64,000 bases of DNA from Enterobacter hormaechei ATCC 49162 (GTDB taxonomy: Bacteria > Pseudomonadota > Gammaproteobacteria > Enterobacterales > Enterobacteriaceae), in the NCBI RefSeq assembly GCF_001875655.1, contig NZ_MKEQ01000002.1:310001-374000 (forward strand). Reading direction: 5' to 3'. The position numbers and the translations under genes were made by a program. This document shows, piece by piece, positions 9,986 through 21,059 of this stretch (within the stretch, counting starts at the first letter, position 1; the number at the start of each line of letters is the position of its first letter). A model generated the notes under the pieces. The model did not search any database. It had not been told where the DNA came from and saw nothing but the letters and a program-made list of their open reading frames with translations.

Positions 9986-10849
9986 ATGAAACAACACGAA
10001 ACGGCAGATAATTCTCAAGGCCAGCTTTATATTGTACCTACTCCTATCGGGAATTTGTCTGATATTACCCAACGTGCACTCACTGTATTGCAAGCTGTTG
10101 ATTTAATTGCGGCTGAAGACACGCGTCATACCGGTTTACTGCTACAACATTTTGCCATTAACGCCCGTTTGTTTGCCCTGCACGATCACAATGAGCAACA
10201 AAAAGCCGAAACGCTGGTGGCGAAGCTTAAGGAAGGGCAGAACATTGCGCTGGTCTCCGATGCGGGAACGCCGCTGATCAACGATCCGGGTTACCATCTG
10301 GTGCGCACCTGCCGTGAAGCCGGGATCCGCGTGGTCCCACTGCCGGGACCGTGTGCTGCTATTGCCGCATTAAGCGCCGCGGGCCTGCCGTCCGATCGTT
10401 TCTGCTACGAAGGTTTCCTGCCAGCTAAATCCAAAGGTCGCCGCGATGTATTAAAGGATCTGGAAGCCGAACCGCGTACGTTGATCTTCTACGAATCCAC
10501 TCACCGTCTGCTGGAAAGCCTGGAGGATATGGTGACCGTCTGGGGCGAAGGGCGCTACGTGGTGCTGGCGCGCGAGCTGACCAAAACGTGGGAAACCATT
10601 CACGGTGCGCCGGTCGGTGAACTGCTGGCGTGGGTGAAAGAAGATGAAAACCGCCGCAAGGGCGAAATGGTGCTGATTGTCGAAGGACACAAAGCGCAGG
10701 AAGACGCTCTGCCTGCCGATGCGCTGCGTACGCTGGCCCTGCTACAGACTGAACTTCCTCTGAAAAAAGCGGCTGCGCTGGCGGCGGAGATCCACGGCGT
10801 GAAGAAAAATGCGCTGTATAAATATGCGCTGGAGCAGCAGGGGGAGTAA
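9986..10849 (+). CDS. rsmI: RsmI, 16S rRNA C1402 2'-O-methyltransferase
   Basis: 287 residues. SAM-dependent tetrapyrrole-methylase fold with the hallmark [15 protein letters not shown] at residue 12-26 and [12 protein letters not shown] in the middle. It methylates the 2'-OH of C1402 in the ribosomal P site. Divergent from lpoA with only 61 bases between the starts, as in E. coli. The stop is followed 5 bases later by the Fic gene. Confidence 0.96.
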   Translation: MKQHETADNSQGQLYIVPTPIGNLSDITQRALTVLQAVDLIAAEDTRHTGLLLQHFAINARLFALHDHNEQQKAETLVAKLKEGQNIALVSDAGTPLINDPGYHLVRTCREAGIRVVPLPGPCAAIAALSAAGLPSDRFCYEGFLPAKSKGRRDVLKDLEAEPRTLIFYESTHRLLESLEDMVTVWGEGRYVVLARELTKTWETIHGAPVGELLAWVKEDENRRKGEMVLIVEGHKAQEDALPADALRTLALLQTELPLKKAAALAAEIHGVKKNALYKYALEQQGE

Positions 10850-10854
10850 GTCAA

Positions 10855-11835
10855 ATGAGCCGCTATCAGCCTCCTTTCACTATCACACCCTTTATTCTCA
10901 ATCAGGTGGTTGAGATTGGTGAACTGTTGGGGCATTGGGCGGCACACTCCGGTAGAACATCCCCTTTACTGCGCAAAGAGAACAGGATACGCACTATTCA
11001 GGCTTCCCTGGCCATTGAACATAACTCATTAACGACTGGACAGGTGACGGCCATCATGGATGGCAAACGCGTGCTTGCACCTGAAAAAGATATTCAGGAA
11101 GTACGCAATGCTATCCTGGCATATGAGAAACTGCCCGAATGGAAGCCCTGGAAGCTCAACGACTTACTCAGCGCACACCGATTATTGATGTTGGGTCTGG
11201 TCGATCATCCCGGAAAGCTCAGAAATGGGGACGTAGGGGTGTACCGTGGAAACCAGCTAGTCCACATGGCTCCGCCAGCCTCCCAGATGAACCGCCTTAT
11301 CGACGATCTTCTTTCCTGGCTTAAGCAAACCGATCTTCACCCGCTGATTGCCAGCTCGGTATTTCACTACGAGTTTGAATTTATTCATCCCTTCTCGGAT
11401 GGAAATGGTCGGATGGGACGGCTGTGGCAAACGTTGATCTTAAGCCAGTGGCGTGCAGAGCTTGCATGGTTGCCCGTTGAAACACTCATTCACTTCCAGC
11501 AAGCGCGCTATTACCAGATTTTAGGGCAATGCGATCGGGCCAGTGACTGCACGGCATTCGTGGCGTTTATGTTGCAAAATTTGGCCGAAGCTTTGCGGGA
11601 AGGCATCGATATGACATCCGCCATGTCGGAAAAAATGTCGGAAGAATTGTCGGAAAAGGAACTCACTATCCTTGAGCTGCTTACCGTTCAGCCGCAAATG
11701 ACTGCGGTGATGTTGGCCTCTGTATTGGGCGTGACTTCCCGCACAGCGGAACGTTATCTCCGTTCTTTGCAAACAAAAGGTAAATTAAAACGCCTGGGGG
11801 CAAGGAAAGGGGGAAGCTGGCAGGTCATGCGCTGA
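10855..11835 (+). CDS. Fic-domain protein with C-terminal winged helix
   Basis: 326 residues. The complete Fic active-site motif HPFSDGNGRMGR is at residues 178-189, so AMP transfer (or another NMP transfer) is chemically possible. Upstream, SLAIEHN (51-57) fits the inhibitory-helix motif of class II Fic proteins, which place the auto-inhibitory helix before the Fic core. Residues about 275-325 look like a helix-turn-helix, after a small charged repeat (MSEKMSEELSEKE, 247-259). No antitoxin partner is next to it. It starts 5 bases after rsmI, but E. coli has no such gene here, so it is probably an acquired accessory gene. An 8-bp hairpin (11820-11840) spans its stop. Target unknown. Confidence 0.85.
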   Translation: MSRYQPPFTITPFILNQVVEIGELLGHWAAHSGRTSPLLRKENRIRTIQASLAIEHNSLTTGQVTAIMDGKRVLAPEKDIQEVRNAILAYEKLPEWKPWKLNDLLSAHRLLMLGLVDHPGKLRNGDVGVYRGNQLVHMAPPASQMNRLIDDLLSWLKQTDLHPLIASSVFHYEFEFIHPFSDGNGRMGRLWQTLILSQWRAELAWLPVETLIHFQQARYYQILGQCDRASDCTAFVAFMLQNLAEALREGIDMTSAMSEKMSEELSEKELTILELLTVQPQMTAVMLASVLGVTSRTAERYLRSLQTKGKLKRLGARKGGSWQVMR

Positions 11836-11848
11836 CCTGCACCGTTAG

Positions 11849-12622
11849 CTAAACCGTAATTATCTCTGTTCCTGTTTTACCCAGCAGTTCTTTTTCCTGC
11901 TTTCCGATCCCATCATCCGTGATCACACAGTCGATTTTCTCCATCGGCAGCACCTGGTTAAAGCCGCGACGGTTGAACTTGCTGGCGTCCAGCACGGCAA
12001 CCACCTTGTGTGCGGCAGCGGCCATCACGCTGCTGATGGAGTAACCCTCATTGAAAGTGGTTATGCCATTAGTGGCATCGATACCGTCAGCCCCAACAAA
12101 CATCAAATCGGCACTGATGCCAGTCAGCGAACGCTCGGCGATAGTGCCGTGCATAGAGTGCGTTTTATGGCGCACCGTGCCGCCGCAGACTACCAGCGTA
12201 ATGTCTTTGTTCTCTGATAGGGCAAACGCGGCGGGCAGGCTGTTAGTGATGACCGTAATATTGGCTTTTTTGGTCAACGCCTCGGCGATCAGCATCGTGG
12301 TGCTTCCGCTATCCAGAATGATCGTCATCCCTTCTTCAATCATGGCCGCCGCTGCTTGTGCGATGCGTTTTTTCGGATCGCTCGCCAGCTGGTAACGGTC
12401 TTCCAGGACGACTTCCTGACTTTCGCTTTCGGCCAGATTGCTGCCAGGCCTTGCGGCGCCACCGTGAAAGCGAGTGACCAGTCCTTTTTCTTCCAACAGG
12501 CGCAGGTCTGTTCGAATAGTCACTTCTGAAATGCCAAACATATTCGACAGATCCAGCACCATCACGCTGCCATGCGTGTTGACGAGGTCAACGATTTTAT
12601 TCCTTCGCTCAAATGAATTCAT
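11849..12622 (-). CDS. gatR: GatR, DeoR-family repressor of galactitol genes
   Basis: 257 residues. An N-terminal DeoR winged helix (MNSFERRNKI to about residue 57) is followed by the sugar-phosphate sensor domain with DSGSTTMLIAEAL and FVGADGIDATNGITTFNEGYS. It is very close to E. coli GatR from its first residue. The gene is whole, unlike in E. coli K-12 where an IS3 element interrupts gatR. A 112-base gap separates it from gatD and contains TATGCGAAAG and two TCGAA(A)G motifs that recur upstream of gatY, so it is likely autoregulated. Confidence 0.92.
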   Translation of the reverse strand: MNSFERRNKIVDLVNTHGSVMVLDLSNMFGISEVTIRTDLRLLEEKGLVTRFHGGAARPGSNLAESESQEVVLEDRYQLASDPKKRIAQAAAAMIEEGMTIILDSGSTTMLIAEALTKKANITVITNSLPAAFALSENKDITLVVCGGTVRHKTHSMHGTIAERSLTGISADLMFVGADGIDATNGITTFNEGYSISSVMAAAAHKVVAVLDASKFNRRGFNQVLPMEKIDCVITDDGIGKQEKELLGKTGTEIITV

Positions 12623-12657
12623 ATTGAAATGCCTGATAATTAACTGCCTCCTATTCT

Positions 12658-12697
12658 AATCGAAGGTATGCGAAAGGGGTACGGTAATATTCGAAAG
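12658..12697. promoter_or_regulatory. Putative GatR operator upstream of gatR
   Basis: TATGCGAAAG at 12667-12676 is flanked by ATCGAAGG (12659-12666) and ATATTCGAAAG (12687-12697). The same ten-mer and TCGAAAG copies occur twice upstream of gatY (18181-18190, 18263-18281). Presence only at the two promoters of one regulon suggests the GatR binding site; this is inference. Confidence 0.55.
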
Positions 12698-12704
12698 TAA
12701 ATGT

Positions 12705-12728
12705 GAGCCAGCTCAGGTTTGCTGGCTC
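12705..12728 (-). terminator. Hairpin after gatD, possible weak terminator
   Basis: GAGCCAGC (12705-12712) pairs with GCTGGCTC (12721-12728) around an 8-base loop just after the gatD stop. On the minus strand the stem is followed by ACATTTACTTT rather than a clean T run, so termination may be partial or the hairpin may only protect the message end. Confidence 0.45.
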
Positions 12729-12734
12729 GCGAGG

Positions 12735-13778
12735 TTATGCGAAGCGCAGCATAATTTTGCCCTGCATGGGTGAACCGTTCAGGGCCTGCACGGCCTGAGC
12801 AAAGCTTTCACTGTCGCCACTGTGCGCGACAAGCGGAGCTAACTGTAGTTTTTTATCTGCGAGCAGACGGGCAGCCATTTCCCACTCTTCCCCAGGCCAT
12901 GGCGCGGAATAGTTCATCCAGCTTCCCAGCAGCGTCAATTCCTTACGCAGAATTTTGCCGAAAGTTGCAGCGGGTAAATGCAGGTCATGATGCAATGTTC
13001 CTACCAGTGCAAGCTGGGCTCGCGGCCCGGCAATATCAATGGCAAGCGTGACGGTTTGTGGGGTTCCGGCAGTCTCCAGTACCAGTTGATCAAACCGGCT
13101 TTCGCTGAGCGCACTGAAGATGTCATCAGCGCTCAGAGAACGGCTGTTAAATACCCGGGTCGCGCCCAGCCGGGATGCCAGGGCAAGCTTTTCGTCGTTG
13201 ATATCGATCGCGGTGACACTGCTGGCACCCAGCGCCAGCGCGCACTGCATCGCCAGCAGACCGATGGTACCAGCACCGACAATAATGACATTTTTCCCCT
13301 CACAACCTGAAGCCAGGTGGAACGCATGTAACCCGACGGTAATCGGCTCAATAAATGCACCATCTTCAATCGTCATCGTCTCTGGAAGACGGAACAAATT
13401 TGCGCGCTTAACAACCACATATTCCGCATTGCCGCCCTCACTGCGTGAACCAACGAACTGGTAATGCTTACATAATGAGTAGTAGCCTTTTTCACATTCG
13501 GGGCAAGAAAAACAAGGAAGTAGCGGAACACACGCCACACCATCACCAACCTTAAGATCGGCTACGTCGGTGCCGCATGCTTCGACGTATCCGCTGAATT
13601 CATGGCCTAACGTGATGGGATAGTAGTGTGCGCCTTTGGCGAAAATTCGTGGAATATCCGAGCCACATAACCCGGAGCAGATAACGCGTACCAGCACATC
13701 ATCTGCGGCCTGAATGAAAGGAAGGGGGCGTTCTTCAACCCGCACGCTGCCCTCAGCGTGAATTACCACTGATTTCAT
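12735..13778 (-). CDS. gatD: GatD, galactitol-1-phosphate 5-dehydrogenase
   Basis: 347 residues from the ATG at 13776-13778. Zinc-dependent medium-chain dehydrogenase: catalytic zinc ligands Cys38, His59 and Glu60 (TLGHEFSG), structural zinc cysteines 89, 92, 95 and 103, and the NAD loop VGAGTIGLLA. It oxidises galactitol-1-phosphate to tagatose-6-phosphate. Sixth gene of the gatYZABCD operon, 43 bases after gatC. The frame is open for 36 codons upstream, but that part lacks family similarity. Confidence 0.95.
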   Translation of the reverse strand: MKSVVIHAEGSVRVEERPLPFIQAADDVLVRVICSGLCGSDIPRIFAKGAHYYPITLGHEFSGYVEACGTDVADLKVGDGVACVPLLPCFSCPECEKGYYSLCKHYQFVGSRSEGGNAEYVVVKRANLFRLPETMTIEDGAFIEPITVGLHAFHLASGCEGKNVIIVGAGTIGLLAMQCALALGASSVTAIDINDEKLALASRLGATRVFNSRSLSADDIFSALSESRFDQLVLETAGTPQTVTLAIDIAGPRAQLALVGTLHHDLHLPAATFGKILRKELTLLGSWMNYSAPWPGEEWEMAARLLADKKLQLAPLVAHSGDSESFAQAVQALNGSPMQGKIMLRFA

Positions 13779-13821
13779 GAATGACTCCAGAAAAAAGAGG
13801 GGAGCGTCGCTCCCCCTGTTA

Positions 13822-15195
13822 TTAAGATGCCGTCTGGCTTTGAGGATTGGCGGCGCGTTTTTCTGCCGCAATAAAGGTGCGGGCACGACGCCATGTCAGC
13901 AGTACGCCCGTAAAGTAAATCGCAGCAATTACGATGAACCCCACTACGTTTTGCCAGGTAAAGAGTTGAATCAATAGCCAGGTTATCGGTGAGCCACCCT
14001 GGTCCATAGAGGCCACCAGCCCGCCAGCTTTCAACGCGCCAGCGTTTTGCGCAAGCTGGGTATGCAGGCCGATGGTCTGGGTCGCAATCCACAGGGTGAT
14101 GCCCATTATGATGACGCCGGAGATAAGCGTGCGGAACAGATTGCCCTGGTGAACCGCGACCGCCATTGCCACAAAGAAGCCGATAGTGGCGAGGTCGCCG
14201 AATGGTAGCACCTGGTTTCCCGGCACCAGCACTGCAATGAGGATGGTGAGCGGGATAAAGATCAGGCTGGCGGAGACCACGGATGTATGACCCAGCAGCA
14301 GCGCGGGATCGAGCCCAATTAAAAACTCCTGGCCGCCGAATTTAGCTTGCAGACGCTTACGGGCATGTTTGGCGATGGGGGTCAGGCCGTCCATGATCGG
14401 CTTAATCACGCGCGGCATCAGCAGCATAACGGCGGCGGTTTTTACTGCCAGCTGGAGAACAGATTTAGCGTCATAGCCTGCCAGCATGCCGATAACCAGT
14501 CCCATGACAAACCCAACGGTCACAGGTTCCCCAAACGGACCAAAGCGTTTCTGAACGTCGTCAGCGCTAAAGTGAATGCGATTCAGACCCGGAATTTTGT
14601 TGATAATCGTATCCACCAGGACCGCGATCGGGCCGAGATATGCTGATGAGCCGTGAGGGATAGCGATCCCTTCGAGACCAAAGAAGTCTCGCGTGTCTTT
14701 GGCAAACCAGTCCCCCAGTTTGTAGACAAAGGCTGCGTGTACGACCACCCCCAGGATCCCGAGCCAGTAAGAGCCGGTTGCCAGGTGCAGCATCGCACCG
14801 GTGAAGGTCATGTGCCAGATGTTCCAGATATCCACGTTCACCACGCGGGTCATTCGGGTGACCAGCATGAGAATATTGACGCCAATGGCCACCGGGATTG
14901 CCACCAGCGCTATCTGCGAAGCCCAGGTCATCGGTGATGAACCCGGCCAGCCGACGTCCACCACGTGCAGATTGATCTGAAATTGCTCTGCCATCGCTTT
15001 GGCTGCCGGGCCGATGGAGTCGAGCATCAGGCCGATAACCAGCCCGATCCCCACGAAACCGATGCCGATATGCAAACCGGACTTAAAACAATCACCCAGC
15101 TTCATCCCCAGCAGCTTAGAGAAGATGATGATGACGATAGGCAGCATTACGGTTGGCCCCAGATCGAGGATGTACCGCATGATTTCGGTAAACAT
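13822..15195 (-). CDS. gatC: GatC, galactitol PTS permease subunit IIC
   Basis: 457 residues (E. coli: 451), strongly hydrophobic with about ten membrane segments. It forms the transmembrane channel that takes up galactitol with phosphorylation by GatA and GatB. The GatC signature region FFGLEGIAIPHGSSAYLG is intact. Its start lies 4 bases after the gatB stop, so the two are tightly coupled. Confidence 0.95.
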   Translation of the reverse strand: MFTEIMRYILDLGPTVMLPIVIIIFSKLLGMKLGDCFKSGLHIGIGFVGIGLVIGLMLDSIGPAAKAMAEQFQINLHVVDVGWPGSSPMTWASQIALVAIPVAIGVNILMLVTRMTRVVNVDIWNIWHMTFTGAMLHLATGSYWLGILGVVVHAAFVYKLGDWFAKDTRDFFGLEGIAIPHGSSAYLGPIAVLVDTIINKIPGLNRIHFSADDVQKRFGPFGEPVTVGFVMGLVIGMLAGYDAKSVLQLAVKTAAVMLLMPRVIKPIMDGLTPIAKHARKRLQAKFGGQEFLIGLDPALLLGHTSVVSASLIFIPLTILIAVLVPGNQVLPFGDLATIGFFVAMAVAVHQGNLFRTLISGVIIMGITLWIATQTIGLHTQLAQNAGALKAGGLVASMDQGGSPITWLLIQLFTWQNVVGFIVIAAIYFTGVLLTWRRARTFIAAEKRAANPQSQTAS

Positions 15196-15199
15196 AATC

Positions 15200-15484
15200 T
15201 TACCCCTCGAGGATGGTCAGAATTTTTTGTTGCAGGGCTTCGATACCAACGCCAGAGACAAACGGCATACCGTGTACCACGGGAATGTCGCCAAAAGATC
15301 TGTCGACTTTCGCCGTGGTGCAGATGAGATCCGCGCCATCCATGTAGGTTTCAATTTCGGTTACCCGGCACTGCACCAGATCCAGCTCAATGTGGTGGGC
15401 CTCACAAAGCTCTTTGATTTCTTCTGCGGCCATAGTTGAGGTGGCAACAGCGCCGCCACAGGCGACGATAATTTTACGTTTCAT
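15200..15484 (-). CDS. gatB: GatB, galactitol PTS phosphocarrier IIB
   Basis: 94 residues from the ATG at 15482-15484, the E. coli length; a start three codons upstream is possible. The phosphorylated cysteine is Cys9 in [13 protein letters not shown], the P-loop of the IIB fold. It passes phosphate from GatA to galactitol crossing GatC. Confidence 0.95.
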   Translation of the reverse strand: MKRKIIVACGGAVATSTMAAEEIKELCEAHHIELDLVQCRVTEIETYMDGADLICTTAKVDRSFGDIPVVHGMPFVSGVGIEALQQKILTILEG

Positions 15485-15511
15485 AGGGTACACCTTCTTA
15501 TTATCAGTATG

Positions 15512-15979
15512 TTATGACGCCTGGGCACAGGCCTCAGGCTCAAGGATCGTCGTCCGGAAACGGTCCGCCAGATGCTCAGCAGGGGTCGCCAGGAGCATGT
15601 CCAGCGTGTCCGGGTTTTGCAGCTCACTAAAAAGGCGGCGCAGCAATTTCATTTGTGCCGCAGGGTTTTCAACAATTAGGGCGATAATGAGCGACACGGC
15701 GACGTCGCCATCATCATCTGCCTGCTGAAAGTTGACCGGTTTGTCCGGGCGAATCAGGTAAATGGCGGGGCTTTTCGCATGTACGGCTTCACAGTGCGGA
15801 ATTGCGACCGCATGTCGCTCCAGGGCAATGCCGGTGGGGTAGTTCATCTCCCTTTCCAGGAGTGCATCGGGATAGGTAGCGTGCACGACACCTTTTGTCA
15901 GCATCTCCTCGCCAATATGCGCCAGTGCCTGCTGGCAATCTTCAAACTCAATTCCGGTACGGACAAAAACGTGACTCAT
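15512..15979 (-). CDS. gatA: GatA, galactitol PTS phosphocarrier IIA
   Basis: 155 residues from the ATG at 15977-15979. Fructose-type IIA domain; the phosphorylated residue is His62 in AIPHCEAVHAKS. The frame is open for 36 codons upstream, but that segment overlaps the gatZ 3' end and lacks similarity. It starts 13 bases after the gatZ stop. Confidence 0.95.
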   Translation of the reverse strand: MSHVFVRTGIEFEDCQQALAHIGEEMLTKGVVHATYPDALLEREMNYPTGIALERHAVAIPHCEAVHAKSPAIYLIRPDKPVNFQQADDDGDVAVSLIIALIVENPAAQMKLLRRLFSELQNPDTLDMLLATPAEHLADRFRTTILEPEACAQAS

Positions 15980-15992
15980 ACACTCTCCGGTA

Positions 15993-17264
15993 TCAAACGT
16001 GTTCAGGGGTACAGCCAAATCGATAGGCGCGTAATACATCCTGTATTTTGTCGATGATGAGATTTTGCGGTGTTGCCGGGATCGCATTCATCGACAATCG
16101 CTCGAACTGGACGGGCATAAACTGGCTGATTAACCCCAGAGGCAGGGACGCTGCGCTCAGGTTAGCAAGCAATTTCTCTACGCTCTGGCGAATACGCGGG
16201 TGCGGCCAGTAGTAGCGAATGCGATCGGACAGGCTAAAGTGAATATCCACCATCGCCTGGCTCCAGGTCGGACGGTAGTACTTTTTCCAGTAGCCAGGTT
16301 CGTTCAGCATCACTTCATCGATGACCTCAAGCACATGGCTCCGTTGCTCCGGGGCGATGAGCGCTTGCTCCATCTGCGCAAGGGCGAAGATGGCTTCGCG
16401 CAGGGCAAAGGTGAGCGCCGGGCCGACTTTCAGGATCGCAAAGTGATCGCGAACCAGTGCTCGATAGGCCTGACGGGTCTGATAATCAGTTGAATGCGCT
16501 TCGTAAACTATCGGGGTCTGACGGATCCAGCCGGAGAGCGCTTCTGCTGCGTGTGACTGGTAGTGAATAATTTGCGTATGGTCGAACTCCACCCCTGGCT
16601 GAACTACCATCGCAATGACGCGCGACATAGCGTCATCCAGGCCGAGCGCACCAAAGGCCACGCGATGCGTTTCCAGCGTCTGCTCTGCATCTTCCACGCG
16701 CGTCACATGTACGCGATTAATGCTGCTGGCTTCGCCTCCTGGTACAGGGACTTCTGTGCCAATGACATAGGTCAGCGCCGCTTTTTGCGCGTCGGTGGCC
16801 GTCTCCTCTGCCGCCTGACACAGACGCGCCGCACGCTGGGCTACGACCATTGGCGCTAACGGGACAGGGTCATCGGCGCAGGACATTGAGGCATCCAGAT
16901 GGATCTTGCTAAACCCGGCCGCGACATAGGCTTTGATCAGCTCAATGGCCTTTTCCATCGCCGCTTCTGCGGGTTCATTCTGCCAGCAGTTTGGCCCCAG
17001 ATGGTCGCCACCCAAAATCAGGCGTTCCTGTGGAAAACCGACTTCCTTAGCGATTTTGAGGACAAAGTCACGGAAGTCAGCCGGTTTCATGCCGGTATAA
17101 CCGCCGAACTGGTTTACCTGATTCGAGGTGGCCTCAATCAACACCTTATTGTTTGTTTGCAAATCGAAGCGCAGGGCGGCCTCAATCACCAGCGGGTGGG
17201 CTGAGCAAACTGAGCAAATGCCGAGGTGTTCTCCCGCCTTATGGCGAGCAATAATATCTTTCAC
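15993..17264 (-). CDS. gatZ: GatZ, tagatose-1,6-bisphosphate aldolase non-catalytic subunit
   Basis: 423 residues with a GTG start at 17262-17264: a perfect GGAGG lies 5 bases before it, and the resulting N-terminus ([13 protein letters not shown]) matches E. coli GatZ. The frame is open 22 codons further, overlapping gatY. GatZ is a catalytically silent relative of class II aldolases that stabilises and activates GatY. Conserved landmarks are [11 protein letters not shown] and EAHSTDYQT. Confidence 0.94.
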   Translation of the reverse strand: MKDIIARHKAGEHLGICSVCSAHPLVIEAALRFDLQTNNKVLIEATSNQVNQFGGYTGMKPADFRDFVLKIAKEVGFPQERLILGGDHLGPNCWQNEPAEAAMEKAIELIKAYVAAGFSKIHLDASMSCADDPVPLAPMVVAQRAARLCQAAEETATDAQKAALTYVIGTEVPVPGGEASSINRVHVTRVEDAEQTLETHRVAFGALGLDDAMSRVIAMVVQPGVEFDHTQIIHYQSHAAEALSGWIRQTPIVYEAHSTDYQTRQAYRALVRDHFAILKVGPALTFALREAIFALAQMEQALIAPEQRSHVLEVIDEVMLNEPGYWKKYYRPTWSQAMVDIHFSLSDRIRYYWPHPRIRQSVEKLLANLSAASLPLGLISQFMPVQFERLSMNAIPATPQNLIIDKIQDVLRAYRFGCTPEHV

Positions 17265-17298
17265 GTTTCCTCCAGTTCGGGACAACAGGCTTTCGTAT

Positions 17299-18318
<1,020 letters not shown>

Positions 18319-18329
18319 TCACTATGAAT

Positions 18330-19901
18330 TCACGTCACCGGCGCCGGGTTAAACACCGCCAGCGAGTTATGCAATCCCCATTGATCGGAGAAGGTTTTCT
18401 TCCGCCCGCTTGCCACATCCAGAATGAAGTGGAACAGCTTCCAGCCCACCTCTTCAATACTCTCTTCCCCGGTGGCGATGGTGCCCGCGTTGATATCCAT
18501 TAAGTCATACCAGCGGTTTGCCAGCTCGGTGCGGGTCGCCATTTTGATCACCGGTACCGCCATCAGGCCGTACGGCGTGCCGCGCCCGGTGGTAAAGACC
18601 TGCACCGTAATACCGGACGCCACCTGCTGGGTACCGCAAACGAAATCACTGGCAGGCGTTGCCGCGTAGATCAGGCCGCGTTTGGTTGGCCGCTGGCCAG
18701 GCGAGAGCACTTCCACAATCGCGCTCTGGCCGGATTTGGCAATCGACCCGAGGGCTTTTTCCACCACGTTCGCGAGGCCGCCTTTCTTATTCCCCGGCGA
18801 CGGGTTGGCGCTGCGGTCGGTTTTGCCCATATCGAGATAGTTATCGTACCAGGCCATCTCCTCCAGCAGGCGTTTACCTACCTCCTCGTTGGCGGCGCGC
18901 GGCGTAAGCAGGTGGATGGCGTCACGCACTTCGGTGACTTCGGAGAACATCACCGTGGCGCCGCAGCGCACGAACAGATCGGAGGCATAGCCCACCGCCG
19001 GGTTAGCGGTGACGCCGGAAAACGCATCGCTGCCACCGCACTGTGTCCCAACAACCAGTTCAGAGGCCGGGCAGGTTTCACGCTGGCGTTTATTCAGCTT
19101 CTCCAGATGGCGCTCTGCCACCTGCAAAATGTCGTCGACCATCGATCTGAAGCCGACATGGTGTTCATCCTGAAGACGCACAATACTGGCATCGTCAACC
19201 GGAATGGCTTTCACATCCTCCGTACCCTGCAACAGGCGTTCTGGCTGCAATTTTTCACAGCCGAGGCCAATCACCATTACCTCGCCGCCAAAGTTGGGGT
19301 TGAGGGCGATATTGTGGATCGTGCGGATCGGCACGACCGCGGCGGGTGCGTTGATCGCCACGCCGCAGCCGTACAGGTGGTTAAGACCCACCACGCCGTC
19401 GACGTTCGGGTACTTCGGCAGCAGATCGCGCTCAATCAGTTTCACTACGTAATCCACGACGCCCGCCACGCAATGCACGCTGGTGGTGATGCCAAGCAGA
19501 TTTTTGGTTCCCACACTGCCGTCCGCGTTGCGGTAACCTTCGAAGGTGTAACCTTCCAGCGGAGGCAACGGCTCAGGCACGCGGGTAGCCAGCGGCAACG
19601 TCTCCAGCGGCGGGGCGGTGGGCAGCTCAACCAGCGACTCTTCAATCCAGCTACCCTGCGGGATAGCGCGCACCGCATAGCCGATGACTTCGCCATAGCG
19701 CACGATTTCGCCGTGCGCCGGGATGTCGACCAGGGCGACTTTATGCCCCTGCGGAATGTGCTCAATCAGCTCCAGGCCATCCGGAAAGCGGGTGCCTGCT
19801 TTTAAGCCATTGTCGTTGACGATAATCGCCACGTTATCGGTATCGTGCACTTTTATATAGAACGCCGTCGGCGATGCCTGTCGAATTTCAATATCGGCCA
19901 T
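18330..19901 (-). CDS. garD: GarD, galactarate dehydratase
   Basis: 523 residues, exactly the E. coli length and close to it throughout. The N-terminal SAF-like domain (about 1-90) is followed by the large UxaA/GarD-type dehydratase domain with [26 protein letters not shown] and TGRGTPYG. It converts galactarate to 5-keto-4-deoxyglucarate. It shares the fold of UxaA at 45153-46640. Divergent from garL, 366 bases apart. Confidence 0.96.
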   Translation of the reverse strand: MADIEIRQASPTAFYIKVHDTDNVAIIVNDNGLKAGTRFPDGLELIEHIPQGHKVALVDIPAHGEIVRYGEVIGYAVRAIPQGSWIEESLVELPTAPPLETLPLATRVPEPLPPLEGYTFEGYRNADGSVGTKNLLGITTSVHCVAGVVDYVVKLIERDLLPKYPNVDGVVGLNHLYGCGVAINAPAAVVPIRTIHNIALNPNFGGEVMVIGLGCEKLQPERLLQGTEDVKAIPVDDASIVRLQDEHHVGFRSMVDDILQVAERHLEKLNKRQRETCPASELVVGTQCGGSDAFSGVTANPAVGYASDLFVRCGATVMFSEVTEVRDAIHLLTPRAANEEVGKRLLEEMAWYDNYLDMGKTDRSANPSPGNKKGGLANVVEKALGSIAKSGQSAIVEVLSPGQRPTKRGLIYAATPASDFVCGTQQVASGITVQVFTTGRGTPYGLMAVPVIKMATRTELANRWYDLMDINAGTIATGEESIEEVGWKLFHFILDVASGRKKTFSDQWGLHNSLAVFNPAPVT

Positions 19902-20267
19902 TGTTCACTCTTCTCCAGCAAAAATATCTGATACTCACTATAGCCAGATGGATAATTGTTTCTTATTGAAGAAATAAAGAATGTCAGGTGAGGAAAGGTG
20001 AGAATGTGATCGCGATCGCTCCCGAACCATTAATCGTTGATTCTGTGCATCAGCGCCCACTGTATTGTGCATATGCTCAAAATAGCGTTCAGCTCACGAT
20101 GGATAATTGAGCATTAAAACAATGTGCTGCCGTGTGGTGACGATTATACTGAATGACGATTTTATAACGCCAAAATTCAGGCAGGAAAATAAATATAACG
20201 CTGACGATGAGTCGGAATAAATAAAAAGATCCTGGCTAAAACTGCGGAATTAAAAAAGGTATAAGTA
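19902..20267. promoter_or_regulatory. garD/garL divergent regulatory region
   Basis: No gene. GATGGATAATTG occurs twice as a direct repeat, at 19947-19958 near garD and at 20098-20109 towards garL, a plausible pair of activator sites (in E. coli these genes are under CdaR). A CRP-like site TGTGA-N6-TCGCT lies at 20005-20020, with a perfect left half and 3 of 5 in the right. E. coli has garP at the start of the rightward operon; here there is no trace of a coding remnant. Confidence 0.45.
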
Positions 20268-21038
20268 ATGAACGACGACATCTTCCCGAATAAATTTAAG
20301 GCGGCTCTCGCCGCGCACCAGATTCAGATTGGCTGCTGGTCTGCGCTGGCCAACCCCATCAGCACCGAAGTGCTGGGTCTCGCCGGGTTCGACTGGCTGG
20401 TGCTGGACGGCGAACATGCGCCGAACGATATCAGCACGTTTATTCCGCAGCTGATGGCGCTGAAAGGCAGCCACAGCGCGCCGGTGGTGCGCGTACCTAC
20501 CAACGAGCCGGTGATCATTAAGCGTCTGCTGGATATCGGCTTCTATAACTTCCTGATCCCGTTTGTTGAAACGGAAGAAGAAGCGGTGCTGGCCGTGGCG
20601 GCGACCCGCTATCCGCCGGAAGGGATCCGCGGCGTGTCCGTCTCGCACCGCGCCAACATGTTTGGCACTGTGCCGGACTATTTCGCCCAGTCAAACAAGA
20701 ACATCACCATTCTGGTTCAGATCGAGAGCCTGCAGGGGGTCGATAACGTCGACGCCATTGCCGCGACCGATGGGGTGGACGGTATTTTCGTCGGCCCAAG
20801 CGATCTGGCTGCCGCTTTTGGTCATCTGGGCAACGCCAGCCACCCGGACGTGCAGCGCGCTATCCAGCACATTTTTGCCCGTGCCAAAGCGCACGGTAAA
20901 CCGTGCGGCATTCTGGCGCCAGTGGAAGCCGATGCCCGCCGCTACCTGGAGTGGGGCGCAACGTTTGTTGCCGTCGGCAGCGACCTCGGCGTATTCCGCG
21001 CCGCCACGCAGAAATTAGCGGACGCTTTTAAAAAATAA
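20268..21038 (+). CDS. garL: GarL, 5-keto-4-deoxy-D-glucarate aldolase
   Basis: 256 residues. HpcH/HpaI-type class II aldolase: [12 protein letters not shown] and [13 protein letters not shown] are the metal and substrate motifs. It cleaves the GarD product into pyruvate and tartronate semialdehyde. It is the first gene of the rightward operon here because the transporter garP that precedes it in E. coli is absent. 21 bases separate it from garR. Confidence 0.95.
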   Translation: MNDDIFPNKFKAALAAHQIQIGCWSALANPISTEVLGLAGFDWLVLDGEHAPNDISTFIPQLMALKGSHSAPVVRVPTNEPVIIKRLLDIGFYNFLIPFVETEEEAVLAVAATRYPPEGIRGVSVSHRANMFGTVPDYFAQSNKNITILVQIESLQGVDNVDAIAATDGVDGIFVGPSDLAAAFGHLGNASHPDVQRAIQHIFARAKAHGKPCGILAPVEADARRYLEWGATFVAVGSDLGVFRAATQKLADAFKK

Positions 21039-21059
21039 ACATCATTGAGGAAACAGATT

